The notes: generated by a model from the sequence alone, not told the origin. Positions 23,390 to 33,698 are shown, counted from the first letter of the stretch. The stretch: 36,750 nucleotides of DNA from Bugula neritina (GCA_964035545.1 CAXIUT010000207.1:1-36750), one strand, 5' to 3'. Program-made: numbers and translations.

Positions 23390-23560
23390 TTTCTAAAGCT
23401 TATTTAGCAACTTTGTCAAATATTTTATCAACCAATATTCTGTCTTTAAAGTAGGCAGTTACAAATTGTATCACTTTGGTGTCTGATAATTAGAATAATA
23501 CTAAGAGTATTAATGATAGTATTGATTAGTAAATATGATAAGATAACAGGTGCTAGAGTA

Positions 23561-24142
23561 TCATGAGAAGGAGGTATTCGATAGAGAAACGGCTTTGTTG
23601 GCTAGTTCGAGGAAAGGTTTTTCGACATTGGTATTGAAGGCTGCTGATACTTAGAAGAAATCTAATCCTAATTTTTTGGACATTGTTTATCCTTCTTAAG
23701 TTGTAATTTCTTTTGAATTTTTATGTTAACTTTTAGCTCCCACCAAAACTCCACTCAAACTGTTCTTGTTATTAAGTTTTTTAACTTTATCCAGACATCT
23801 TAAACTATTTTTAAGACTATCCTGATTAGTACAGTCATAGACAACCATTACTAGATCAGGATTCTTACTCATTCCCAATACAACTGACTCGTAGTATTAA
23901 TGTCCACTGAGATCAAAAAGAAATAATTCAACTGTTATATTTTTGTCATTGAATGGTACCAGTTTAGAGTGAATTTAGGCAGCTTGAGTCTAAATGAGAT
24001 AGATGTACCATGTTGTAGTCACTGGTAAACTGATAATTCTTTTTGGCATAGGACTGTACAAGGGTTGACTTTCCTGAGGCAGCATCTCCTAAATCATAAT
24101 ATCGTTACCTATGACAAGTACTTTAACTTTCTTTTTGTTCAT
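23561..24142 (-). CDS. IFT27: Intraflagellar transport GTPase IFT27
   Basis: 180 aa with introns 24089-24108 (20 nt) and 23990-24008 (19 nt). Rab-like G domain: VKVLVIGDAASGKSTLVQSY (P-loop, rebuilt across the first intron), VELFLFDLSGHEYYESV (WDTAG replaced by FDLSG), VMVVYDCTN, VLVGAKSEHK (NKxD changed to AKSE), DFFEVSAAFNTNVEKPFLEL. The non-canonical G2/G3/G4 motifs and the length match IFT27/RABL4, the small GTPase of the IFT-B complex that with BBS proteins exports cargo from cilia. Its ATG is 20 bases from that of the divergent LYR-motif gene, so a very short shared promoter is implied. Confidence 0.85.
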
Positions 24143-24162
24143 TGTTCAAATCAATTTTAAAT

Positions 24163-24450
24163 ATGCTTTATGAAACCTCATCTAATACAAATACAAATAA
24201 TATCATGAATAAACTCAGTCTCAAACATTTCCTACTCAAAGCACAAACCTTATCTCTCTATCGATAGTTTATCAAAAGAGTCAAATTGATACCTCTGGGA
24301 CAAGATAGAGAGGACACTTATCAACAAATTCGAATGGGATTTTAAAAATATCGATAAATAAGTGATATCAAAAAAATATAGTATCTTATTGTTACAGGAA
24401 GAAAACAACTCAGTATGCTTACTTCTCTCACTGCCAATTATCAACAATGA
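24163..24450 (+). CDS. LYRM2: LYR-motif mitochondrial protein, LYRM2-like
   Basis: Intronless. Two in-frame ATGs: 24163 (95 aa) and 24205 (81 aa); the second gives the usual LYRM2 length and start (MNKLSLKHFLLKAQTLSLYR). The LYR motif is followed by EFIKRVKLI, then MGFEKYREISDIKKIEYLIV and GRKQLSML. LYRM proteins bind acyl carrier protein and assist assembly of respiratory complexes, LYRM2 of complex I. Convergent with the acylase-like gene, 37 bases apart. Confidence 0.82.
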
Positions 24451-24487
24451 TACTACTTTTATCAATATATTTATCCCAATTGATATC

Positions 24488-26703
24488 TCATAATTCACTA
24501 TCAAGTTCTTCTCTTGGCTTATCTTTTTGTTTTATTGGATCTTATGGTTCTTGGGGCTTTTAGTTTTCAGATAGGTCAATTAAATTCATCTATTTCTGTT
24601 CTTATTGGTGGCCTTCTAGGTATATGATTTTGGGATTGCCTATTTCAGCTGTAAAAGCTAAATTTTTTGAAAAGAAGTGAGAAAAAGCTTCTTCAACATG
24701 ACTGCCTAAATATGATTCTACTATATCTTTCTTTTTCTTATCTATGAAATCAGCTAGTTGAGGTTCTTTGATGGTTCCTTATTCTGATCTCAAAATTAAT
24801 CTGGTTTGATTGATTCCTCTCATCATATTGAAGAAACAAGTAGAATTATCTCCAGTTCCATTTAATTTCTTTCTGAATTAGTGATGCCATTCATTGGAAT
24901 CACACTATCCATAGCTGGTCCCTGCTTTCCAGTGATCCATTTGGCTGGTCCAGTAAACTTCAGATGTGATTTTATGTTTAGCGATAGATGCGCCAACTGA
25001 TGATCCAGATACGAAGTTGAATGTATATTCTTTAAAGAAATAATCCCAAAGTATAAAAGCAGGTGATATTGTCTCACTGTTAAGGTTGTTATTCCACTTC
25101 TCTAGTAGAGATACTATCTGATCGCATTCTTTTCTGATCGATTCATCAGGGAAGAATGAAAATTTTACTTTACGGTATATGTTTATCATCAGTTCTTTTC
25201 TTTTTTTAACTAAAGGGTCAGTTTGTAAATTCATTACGAAATCATATAAACTTTCAAGTGTTAACTTTTTATCAGAAGTTGCTAACTTACGACGGGTATC
25301 TATCAAAAATTGTTCTTCAATTGGGTTCATAATTTACTTTTTAAGATAGCTGTGTTGGTTAATTGAAGTAAGATGTGTATTAGCTACAACTAAAAAGTTT
25401 CTTTTGAAGTTTGATATCCATTTTTATTTACTTGGTTCTGGAGCACCAGCTAAATCAGGGTAAAGGAAGTATGAGGGGTGTCTTTGGAAGCAAATATATT
25501 GAAAGACTCCTGAATTATTAGTTAAAACAAGAGAATTAAAAGGAAATTCAAGTTACTTATCTGTTTTTCCTTCATTAATGATCAAATCAAAAAGATAACT
25601 AAAAATAACTCTAACTTTCTTTTATTTTTAATGCCATCTAGCAATATATTATGACACTTTGCCTCCATCTTGAGATTCATGCTTATCATATAGAGTTCCA
25701 TAACTTGAATGAACAAATTTACATTCAGATGCTTACTCTCCTTTTATCTTTATACTTAAACTAACATTTTGAAGTTTGATCCAAGTTTAACTTCCATGAT
25801 GGAAAAACTTGTTACCTAAAGTCTATATCTGTTCAATATTCGATCTATCTACTAACACTCCAGTAAAGGCCCAACTCACCTTAAGAGAACTACCTGCAAG
25901 TAGAAGAGGTACTCCAGGGATAGTATATGCAAAAATATTGCCTGAAGGGTGAGTAAAGGTTATCGGTAGGAAGATCTTATCAAGTAAGTTTTTATTTTCA
26001 ATATATTGCATAAGAATTGGTTTTTTTGATTCTGTTACTAATCCAGTGCCAGCAAAGACAAGATTTTTTTTGAAGAAGGTAATAATAGGGTGTAAAAAGT
26101 CTCTGAACATGAGTTTGTCAACATAGTCATAGAACTGATTAGAAAATAATTTGTCAAGTCTGAGTCGAGCTGCTGTTTGTTCTCCATCCATCCATGCATT
26201 AGGTCTTTCAGCCTCATAGCCTAAAGATGCTCTGATTTTAGCTCTTATCCATTCTAGTAAATAGTCATGCTGAATCATAAATCTATAGAATCTCCAAATG
26301 GCATAAACTCCTTCTACTGGATCAGTTCCTTCAGGAAGACATCCCTTTATTCCAGGAGCATACTTCTCAACAATAGGATCAATATCGGGAATAGATTATT
26401 TCTATTCTGTTTGTTACTATTACTCTTCTTCCTCTTCTTAGTCTTAATCAAAGGTATCTTGTCCATCTAGCTAGTTAGTAAAGTACCTTTATTGACAAAC
26501 TGTCTGATATAGCAATCTATGTCTCTAAACTACTTTCCATATATTTCTGATAGCTGTCCAGTTGCCAAACGGTATAGCAATTCAATGGGGAACTATTTAC
26601 AGTGTGATTAGGCTAGTTCTTCAAAGGATGAGACAGTTTTGATGGAAGAAGTAGACCAAGTTAAGAGTAAAACTACAGCTAAAAGGAATATTTTTGAATT
26701 CAT
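24488..26703 (-). CDS. Secreted penicillin-acylase-family (S45) protein, nucleophile uncertain
   Basis: 731 aa, intron 26467-26486 (20 nt). Signal peptide MNSKIFLLAVVLLLTWSTSS. A Glu/Gln run follows, then CLPEGTDPVEGVYAIWRFYR, YEAERPNAWMDGEQTAARL and the family hallmark YTIPGVPLLLAGSSLKVSWA followed by FTGVLVDRS, which matches the beta chain of penicillin amidases (Ntn hydrolases). Where the nucleophile Ser-Asn-x-Trp should sit I read FFKKNLVFAGTGLVTESKKP, with no SN-W; self-cleavage may be lost. C-terminus has WTSQMDHWKAGTSYG, as in this family, then a charged tail. Likely secreted or lysosomal amidase or a non-catalytic relative. Confidence 0.8.
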
Positions 26704-26802
26704 TCAAAATTATATAATGACACGTTAGTTCTTATATCCTTTTATTATGGACTTAATCTTTAATTCAATTTTAAAATAACAATAGATTCATATGTTTACG
26801 GA

Positions 26803-27417
26803 TCACTTCTTTACGTTTTAGACTAACCAGCCCAATCCCTCTTACAATCCTTCTTGGGTCTTAGCAGAACAAGCTGTTATAGTCCACTTGCGATCGCCCA
26901 ACTTCTCAACTCTCAATTCCTTCAATATCTATCTCAATATTTGTTTACCTCATCTGGTTGCAAAGCTTGGACAAGGTCTTGTTTATTAGCGAAGATAAGA
27001 ACTGGTACACCTGCAAGTTATTTTTCCTATGTGACTAAAGACTTACTAATAATAATTTTTAGAGTTATTATCCAGCTTCTTTGACTCTTTTTGTATCAGC
27101 AGAATCGATGACATAAACGAGAGCATCAGTATTTCCAAAGTAGTTACCCCAATATTCTCTGAGAGCTTTTTGTCCTCCGATATCCCATACGTTTAACTTG
27201 AATTTATCGTGGGTTAGATTTTTGATATTGAAGCCTTGGGTGGGAGTGATGGTGGAGATATCCTGAATAGAAGTTGTAGTACTTAGTTGGAGAGAGATTT
27301 GAGGATGGTAGTTTTACCTGCGTTGTCGAGTCCGAGGACAAGAATTCTGAGTTCTTCTTTTTTGTTTTTTCTGAGATTTCTAAGAATTCCAATGAGTCCG
27401 CCTGCCTGCGTTGACAT
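26803..27417 (-). CDS. ARL3: ADP-ribosylation factor-like GTPase ARL3
   Basis: 184 aa, three introns of exactly 20 nt (27263-27282, 27028-27047, 26929-26948). Start [20 protein letters not shown]; no Gly2, as in ARL3, which is not myristoylated. G motifs: [20 protein letters not shown] (switch I), [14 protein letters not shown] (switch II with catalytic Gln), FANKQDL, and TACSAKT; ends GLGWLVENVKK. The Glu of SNEDIS is encoded by TAA directly before the first intron, while the three conserved glutamines use CAA. ARL3 releases lipidated cargo from UNC119/PDE6D inside cilia. Confidence 0.97.
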
Positions 27418-27556
27418 CTTTTAAAATATTATGGATTTAATTATTTACAACTAACATTTATTACATCACTAACGAAATATGAAACAGCAACCTAATCATC
27501 TATTTTAATATATATCTTATTCTCTACAATGTCAAACTTATCAATAATCAATTTGA

Positions 27557-29026
27557 TCACTGAAATAATTTCTTTTACCTTCCTGATTTCAACATTCTTC
27601 GATCGTAACTTTTTTATAACTGAAATAATTTCTACTACAATATTCTTCTTTTTCTTTACTTCTCATTACCTTTCTAAACGTTTTCATAATAATTTTTAAA
27701 TCCTGATACATCTCCTATACTTGTACTCTTGTTTGATAACTGTCTACTATCTGAATTACTAATTATCTTTGGTCTAAAAGTACACTATTTAACTTAGTCA
27801 TACTCTGTTTACTTCTGATATCTTTATGCTTTTTCCATTACTTTTCTTTTTATATTTTGTTGACTTTTTGCTCTTTTAGTTACTGTCATTGCTTTGCTGC
27901 TTTCATTGATTTGTGGCTTGTAACTTGGTGTTTTTCTTTAAGGAGTTTTGCAACGATGGACTTTGGTTGGAAAGTTGTTCAACTACTTTGAAATAACATT
28001 AATTGATGGAGTAAAACTATATTTAGAATATACTTGATTGTCTAACTCCTCCATTTTTTAATTTTTTTTGATAATAGGCACACTATGTAATCTATGTATT
28101 TTATCTACAAAAGTTTCATACTGTCTATCTTGAGTAATCAATTAAGAAAGTGCATTGATTCGAGGTTGATAAGTACACTAATCATCAGTAGATACCATAT
28201 GACTATTTTTACTTTGCGGATCAGATATGATGTAGTCATTGATGGTAGGAGTAAAAGTAAGTTATTTTTATTGATCTTTGATATATTTTTCTTTGATTTT
28301 ATCTAATTTGATTTATCTGTTTTTATAATCTTAAAATAATCGATCAACTATATTTACCATTCTGTTTTTATTTTGTTATTTTGATGTTTTGTTGATAGTA
28401 GGAGTAAAAGAGTATTATTTTTATTATCTTTATGCTAATAATTTTTTATGTTTTCTTTGTTCTTTTATTACCTTTTATAAACGAAGATACAAAGGTTACA
28501 AATCTATTTTTTATTTATTCAAAATAGATTATTTTTATGGATTATATGGTACTAACTGTTTACTCATAAATTATTAATTCTATTTCTAGATAAATTACTT
28601 TGATCTTTACAGCTGTTTTGATCTTCTTTTTTAAGCCTATTAATAAAGTCTATCAAATATTAGCGACATAGATTATCTGGATTGTATTCCATTGACAGTA
28701 ACAGGTTAAAAAGTAAGTTGTTTTAATTATTTTTATTCCATTTTATATCGTTTTTATGCTCTTTTTTGATTTCTATCTCGATTGTCTTTTGTCAAATTTT
28801 ACCACTGCTATTGTTTAGATCTATTTATGTTTTACCACTCATCAGGATATACAGCAAACGGAATGCCATGTACTTCAGGTTTGAACTTAAACCTTTTGGT
28901 TGTCTATTCTTTTATTTCCTATTGATGTCGACACCGACTAGTAACAATGCTATTTAATGACGATGTTTTGAATCGAGAAGTTATTGACTGATTGGTTGGA
29001 TAGTTGGTGAGATGGGATGTGAACAT
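27557..29026 (-). CDS. F-x-P-x-I-N repeat protein
   Basis: Intronless 489-aa frame, start MFTSHLTNYPTNQSITSRFK. Built from Lys/Gln/Arg-rich helical stretches separated by a recurring short motif: LTFEPVTVN, YSFTPTIN, LTFTPTIN, CTYEPRIN, YSFTPSIN, PSYKPQIN, CTFRPKI. Such spaced F/Y-T-P-x-I-N elements occur in protist cytoskeletal proteins, but I cannot assign a family. Highly basic, no membrane segment. The start (29026) is 195 bases from that of the divergent cyclin gene. Confidence 0.78.
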
Positions 29027-29221
29027 GGACTATTTCAAAATTTAATAATCTATTTGGAATGGTTTAATATTATTCAAATAAACACAATATTCAAATAACC
29101 AACTAAAAACCCCTATTAGAGATATAAATGTCATATTTATGTTGATAGCAAAGAGTTACTAATAAAATGGGTAATATTGAAGAAATTTATGTTTATGATA
29201 AAGTTGCAGTTAAATTTAAAA

Positions 29222-30112
29222 ATGAGCAGGATATACCAAACCCGCGGATCGACTACTCGACACTCCAATCGCACCTTCGGCTAAGATCTCACCAACGTCA
29301 CTCATCTGCATCATAAGCAATCGACCTACACAAAAAAGAACTCATTTTGCTGCGACTGGCTCACTAAAATACCATAGTTCAGACCATACATATCATAAAT
29401 AACATAAATTACCTAGCAAGATAACTATATCAAATAAAACTATATGGCTTGGCAGTCAGATATTAATATTTGTATGCGGTAGATGTTAGTTAGTTGGATG
29501 GTGTAGATCTATCAGTTGCTTAATCTTAAAAAGGAAACTCTTTATCTAGCGGTATTTCTTTTAGATAAGTATAGTCATTGTAGATATGTAGCGAAAGATA
29601 GGTATCAGTTGTTGGGAATTAGTGTTCTTTTTGTAGCAGCTAAGTATTAATAAATTAAAACGCCCAGATTAAAACATTATGTAGAACAAGTCAAACTAAT
29701 TCATACCGGTTAACAAATATTGGAGATGGAAAGTCTTATACTCACTGCTTTGGCTTTTAATATCAAAATATGCACAAACTTACAAGCTATCACATAAAAT
29801 CTACAATATCTTTCTAGTGATTCTATCAGATCGAAGGCAGTGTTTTACATACTTGATCTAACTCTAATAAGTTATTAATTTTGTCAGATTAAGCCGATTG
29901 TGCTCAGCTGGGCTGTGATTATCTTTGCTGGTAAGAAGAATGGGAATAACTAGGTGAAATAAGAAGAGATAGTATAAAATTTTGGAGTGAATAAGATAGT
30001 ACTTAAGGAGACAATAAGTTTATTGGGTTAGTTATTTAATAAGAGAAGATGTCCATAATTTAAAGAAATCAATAAGAAACATGAAAAGTAACTGAAACAA
30101 CTATTTTACTGA
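29222..30112 (+). CDS. Cyclin (A/B type)
   Basis: Intronless 296 aa. Start MSRIYETRGSTTRHSNRTFG. The cyclin box begins INICMREMLVSWMVEIYQLL and continues TLYLAVFLLDKYS, LLGISVLFVAAKYEEIKTP, GEQILEMESLILTALAF; a second cyclin fold follows. The E of WMVEI and both E of KYEEI are TAG/TAA. No obvious destruction box in the short N-terminus. Partner would be a CDK; together with the NEK and Aurora genes it makes a cell-cycle set on this contig. The TGA is 64 bases from the second internal telomere tract. Confidence 0.93.
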
Positions 30113-30176
30113 TAATTGATAGCATCCTATTACTATATTTATTAATTGTTATTTTCATTATGATGTTATTTTGAAT

Positions 30177-30257
30177 GGGGTTGGGGTTGGGGTTGGGGTT
30201 GGGGTTGGGGTTGGGGTTGGGGTTGGGGTTGGGGTTGGGGTTGGGGTTGGGGTTGGG
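30177..30257. repeat. Internal telomere tract 2, G4T2
   Basis: 13 perfect GGGGTT units plus GGG (81 bases), right-end orientation, ending in phase TTGGG before AAGAAAATAAATG. It follows the cyclin gene by 64 bases and abuts an open reading frame on the other side. Both strands read as long P-T or G-V repeats, which are not proteins. Confidence 0.97.
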
Positions 30258-31213
30258 AAGAAAATAAATGAAAATATATTTATTATTTTATGGTTTACAA
30301 ATAATAAATTAATTAAGAATAGTAGAATATGTCTAATTATCAAGTTTATTTTTAAATAGTTAAGTAGAAACTGCCATTGTTCTTTTGTTAGCTTTCTTTA
30401 TTTTACCAGCCGTAATCTCTATCTCTGTCATTGGCATTAGTTTATTCACTATCTTGTCTGAGAACTTTAGTTAGTTACAACATTGTAGTAATGATTATCT
30501 TTGAAATTACTGTAAAAATTATGTAATTGCAACATAAAACTTCTTCCATTATTCAGGATTTTCTTACTTGAGACGCAAATATTCAAGTATTAAGTTTATT
30601 TTACTGATTTAGCGATCTAGGGCACTAATTCTATAAAATGATGGTCGCTATTTCTCCTCTTACATTCTTTTTGCTTCCCTATATACCTCTATTTTTTATT
30701 TAAAAGAAAACTATATTCCCAAAATATGACTAATATTTATGCTAAAAAGCTAATTCAACAAATTATTTCCACAAGATACAAAAAACAATTTTTTCATGAT
30801 AGTATTTTTATTAAAATGACCTAGTCCATTTGAAAAGGGTAAACGTCTTGAAAATACAACCTTTTTTTCAACAATAGCAGAAAACTTTCCTCCATAAACC
30901 CAAAATTAATCACTCGACATTTCAGTTCGAGAGTAAATTTTAGAACCTCTAATAGTAATAGTCCCTAAATATAATGAGAGGTACCCAGTTGAACCTAAAG
31001 AATTGTTTAGATGAACTTTAAAGTTGATTCATTTTACTCTTAATTGTCCAAATACTAGGCTGGAATGACTTTGAACTCATAAACAACGATTTGTTCAACT
31101 CCGTGAAGAAAAGGAATGTATTTCTGAACTTACTTCGACTTTAGATTGAGATTGATGGTCTAAGAACATAGTTTGAGGCTTCTACCTTTTATTTCTGAGT
31201 TTTCACTTTTCAT
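30258..31213 (-). pseudogene. Truncated Piwi-like gene fragment
   Basis: ATG at 31213 (MKSENSEIKGRSLKLCSE) in the same flanking sequence as the intact-looking Piwi gene at 36061. Matching segments: GVEQIVVYEFKVIPA against the other copy's GINKIVVFSVKVTPA, GYLSLYLGTITIRG against KYLCLYLAKPVFRG, KIYSRTE against NIFSREE. The frame changes once, near 31050, with no clean intron. Further on it diverges (ENPEEWKKFYVAITEFLQEF) and remains open without a TGA until it meets the telomere tract at 30257. So the 3' part of the gene is missing. Probably a broken paralogue; a chimera with another gene is possible. Confidence 0.6.
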
Positions 31214-31817
31214 ATTGAGTCAAATGAAATCCCAAGAAAGATGGGAGCATTTATAGTGCAGTCAAAGTGTTTGCTAACATCGGAATTTTGCTATATTTTA
31301 GCTATCTTTGCTATTTTTTATAAAATGAACACAAAAACAAGAGTTTCATCTAGGTTGGAACAACAAGCCAGATCCCTTAGATTTCCTCCAAATCAAGAGC
31401 TATCCTTGGGTAGAAACTACGGCTTGAGCAAAAGTTTGTCTGAGTCACAACTCAAGAGATAGGAGATCTTCATGGATAGCTGGATGACTAACTTCAAGTC
31501 AAGAGACTCTACTGACTCAAAAAGCCTCAATCTCTACTTCTCATACTTTTTTCAGTCAGAATCAAGAGTTTGAGAAGGAAATGTTAACTTTTTTTGGCAT
31601 TGTCTCCGAAATGATGCACCAACAATTGCATTGGTTCTTCTTCATTTTTCAAACTGAGAAATATGGACTCGAAAATCAATCTTCAGGTCAAGCAAAAGGT
31701 TTCCTCAACCAGTTAAAAGTCTTCTGATCTCTCACCTTTTCTTGTTAACTCTTTATTATCATTGATCTTTAACTATTATTATGAATATTGTAAAACTGAT
31801 AACTATGCTAACAATTT
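31211..31817. repeat. Subtelomeric duplication, copy 1
   Basis: 607 bases nearly identical to 36059-36663. It covers the 5' end of a Piwi-like gene, the divergent promoter and the small plus-strand gene. The two copies differ by a few substitutions and exactly two single-base indels. After this copy 81 unique bases precede the telomere tract. Confidence 0.95.
31325..31573 (+). pseudogene. Small subtelomeric gene, copy 1, frameshifted
   Basis: Start MNTKTRVSSRLEQQARSLRF; an upstream in-frame ATG at 31241 also exists but lies in promoter-like sequence. The frame runs through LSESQLKREEIFMDSWMTN and then hits TGA at 31571 because of one extra A in ATCAAGAG relative to the other copy. Beyond the indel the homologous sequence continues to a TGA at 31725, so an intact gene would be about 133 aa. 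No family recognised; no membrane segment or signal peptide. Confidence 0.6.
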
Positions 31818-31898
31818 GAAATAAATATGAAACTTATATGTTGTAAAATTCTAATAATTTATTATGAATTTATGTAATTAAAATACTATTTACTTTTA

Positions 31899-31979
31899 GG
31901 GGTTGGGGTTGGGGTTGGGGTTGGGGTTGGGGTTGGGGTTGGGGTTGGGGTTGGGGTTGGGGTTGGGGTTGGGGTTGGG
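31899..31979. repeat. Internal telomere tract 3, G4T2
   Basis: 13 perfect GGGGTT units plus GGG (81 bases) in right-end orientation, ending in phase TTGGG, then ATTAGAATGCTG. The junction upstream is TACTTTTA followed directly by the repeats. Confidence 0.97.
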
Positions 31980-32559
31980 ATTAGAATGCTGATTAAATAA
32001 TTCAAATATGAATATTTTTAAAAATTAAAAACTTTCTTGGAGATAATTGTTTTATTTTTATCAGTATTTTGTTTAAAAATAGACTTAAATCATAACAACA
32101 TATTCGAATGGATTATTTAATTTAAAAATAGTAATTAAAAAGAGTATCTTAAGCATTTCACAATTCTCATCTTAATAATTATTTCAGCTGTTTAAGAATC
32201 AAAAATCGAAATATTTTAGATTTTAATCAAATAGTTAAATAGATATTAGATATAAAATATTAACCGTATGCATTATATTTATATAAAATTCTATCTGATT
32301 CAAGTTTACTTTTCCTGTCAGAAATAAATAATTCAACAAATTACTAAAGGTTACTTCAAATTCTAACAAAATTCTTTAATTACAAGAAGCTTTTTCTATT
32401 GAAATCATGCTTGTCATCAAATATTCTTTAAACGATAAAAAGAAGTGGTTGGAAATTCTAATGTTTAGTACTTATTAGTTGTAGTATAAACAAACGAATT
32501 GATTCTATTTTTTACAACATTCCAGCAAAAAATTTGAAAAAAATTTATCTTTCTTCTGA
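31980..32559. other. AT-rich stretch without a clear gene
   Basis: About 580 bases, very AT-rich. A short frame from ATG 32407 reads NDKKKWLEILMFSTYELEYK before a TGA; otherwise nothing I can support. It begins immediately after an internal telomere tract. Confidence 0.6.
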
Positions 32560-33006
32560 TTATATCAATAATTAAGGAATAAAAGCCCTAGTCAAATTCA
32601 AATTCTAAAATCTTCAAACTCTATTTCTTTCTAATTTATGCACTACAACAGACTGTTTGAAACTTCTAAAAAAATTACTACTCCTTTATTGTTTCTGGGA
32701 ATTATTTATCAAAAAAAATTTAGCTATCAGCAGTTATGTAAATAATTAACTTTTCTTTTAAAATTAAGACTAAATAACAACGATTCTTAATGTTTTAGTT
32801 ATTCATGTATAGACTTTCGTTGTTTCTGGATGTATTTACCACATTTTGCTAAAATAAAGACGAGCCTTCATTGTAAGCAAAATATAATTATTAGATCTGA
32901 GAGAGGTAAACCATTTTTGAGTGATCAGATGAACTCAAAAAATGTAGTAAAAATGTTGAATATTTATTAATATCCTAATATTCCTCGTCATAGTATACTT
33001 TTATGA
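32560..33006 (+). pseudogene. Open frame, possible remnant of a mobile-element protein
   Basis: 148 sense codons without TGA, ending at TGA 33004; no convincing start. Segments such as IIIRSERGKPFLSDQMNSKN and YEYPNIPRHSILL faintly recall the C-terminal part of tyrosine recombinases, but the similarity is by eye only. With a single stop codon and AT-rich DNA a chance frame this long is possible. No inverted repeats were found around it. Confidence 0.2.
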
Positions 33007-33698
33007 AGAAATGATTTCTTTTATTTCTCATATTACTAACTTCATTTAAATATATAGATAATTGTTAATTTATTTTATTTCAAGTAAATCTTTATTTATA
33101 AAATATAAATTTAATTTTAGATAATTAGATTTGTAGTATTTGGTCAAAATTAGTCTATATTTTTTGATATTTTGCTCAATAATATGCTGAATTTTGATTT
33201 TATCTTTGAATCAAAATTTAATATTCTAATTATAATTTGAGATTAAACATCTTATTGTGGATAAATAAATATTTATCTAAACCTCTATTTTTAATTTTTA
33301 ATTTTTGCTTATCAATATTATGTATATTTAAACTATTCTAATAATTCTCATAACTATCAAATGTAACTTATTTAATATAAATCGAACAAAAAATAAGTCT
33401 ATCAATGTGGAAATATTCGGGTTTATAGCAATAATTTTATTCATAAAAACACTAATTAATTAAGCATGTTCATATATCGTTAGTAGAAGTAAAAATTGTA
33501 AAAATAACTTTAATTTTTTAAAAAATGATCTTAAGTCTCTTTAAATTATCTTATTACCTATCATTTTTGAATCCTTCATCTTTTTTGTTTTATGTCCATA
33601 GATGTCTTATTCAAAATCAATAAAATAATAAAATAAATTTATTGATTAAGTTTGAATTTACAATAATAAAATAAGTTTAGAAATATGGGTTCAGATCA
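33007..33698. other. AT-rich non-coding stretch
   Basis: About 690 bases downstream of the Piwi gene's stop, composed largely of A/T runs, with no frame, RNA or repeat I can support. Gaps of this size do not occur elsewhere in the window. Confidence 0.6.

Noticed and set aside
24250-24504. Minus-strand 84-aa frame
   Set aside because: Antisense to the LYR-motif gene, which has clear family residues.
27204-27392. Minus-strand 62-aa frame starting [13 protein letters not shown]
   Set aside because: Out-of-frame shadow of ARL3 exon 1 reading through its intron.
27430-27560. Extension of the repeat-protein gene toward ARL3 in another frame (repeated EIISVIK)
   Set aside because: Needs a frame change without a usable intron and would overrun ARL3; the normal TGA at 27557 is simpler.
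883-30112. TAA/TAG as glutamine (Tetrahymena/Paramecium code)
   Set aside because: Would place Gln on invariant Glu sites in the Nudix box, KPEN, KYEEI and SNEDIS; Glu fits all of them.
30158-30359. Open frames of repeated Pro-Thr or Gly-Val on both strands
   Set aside because: They are translations of the G4T2 telomere tract, not genes.
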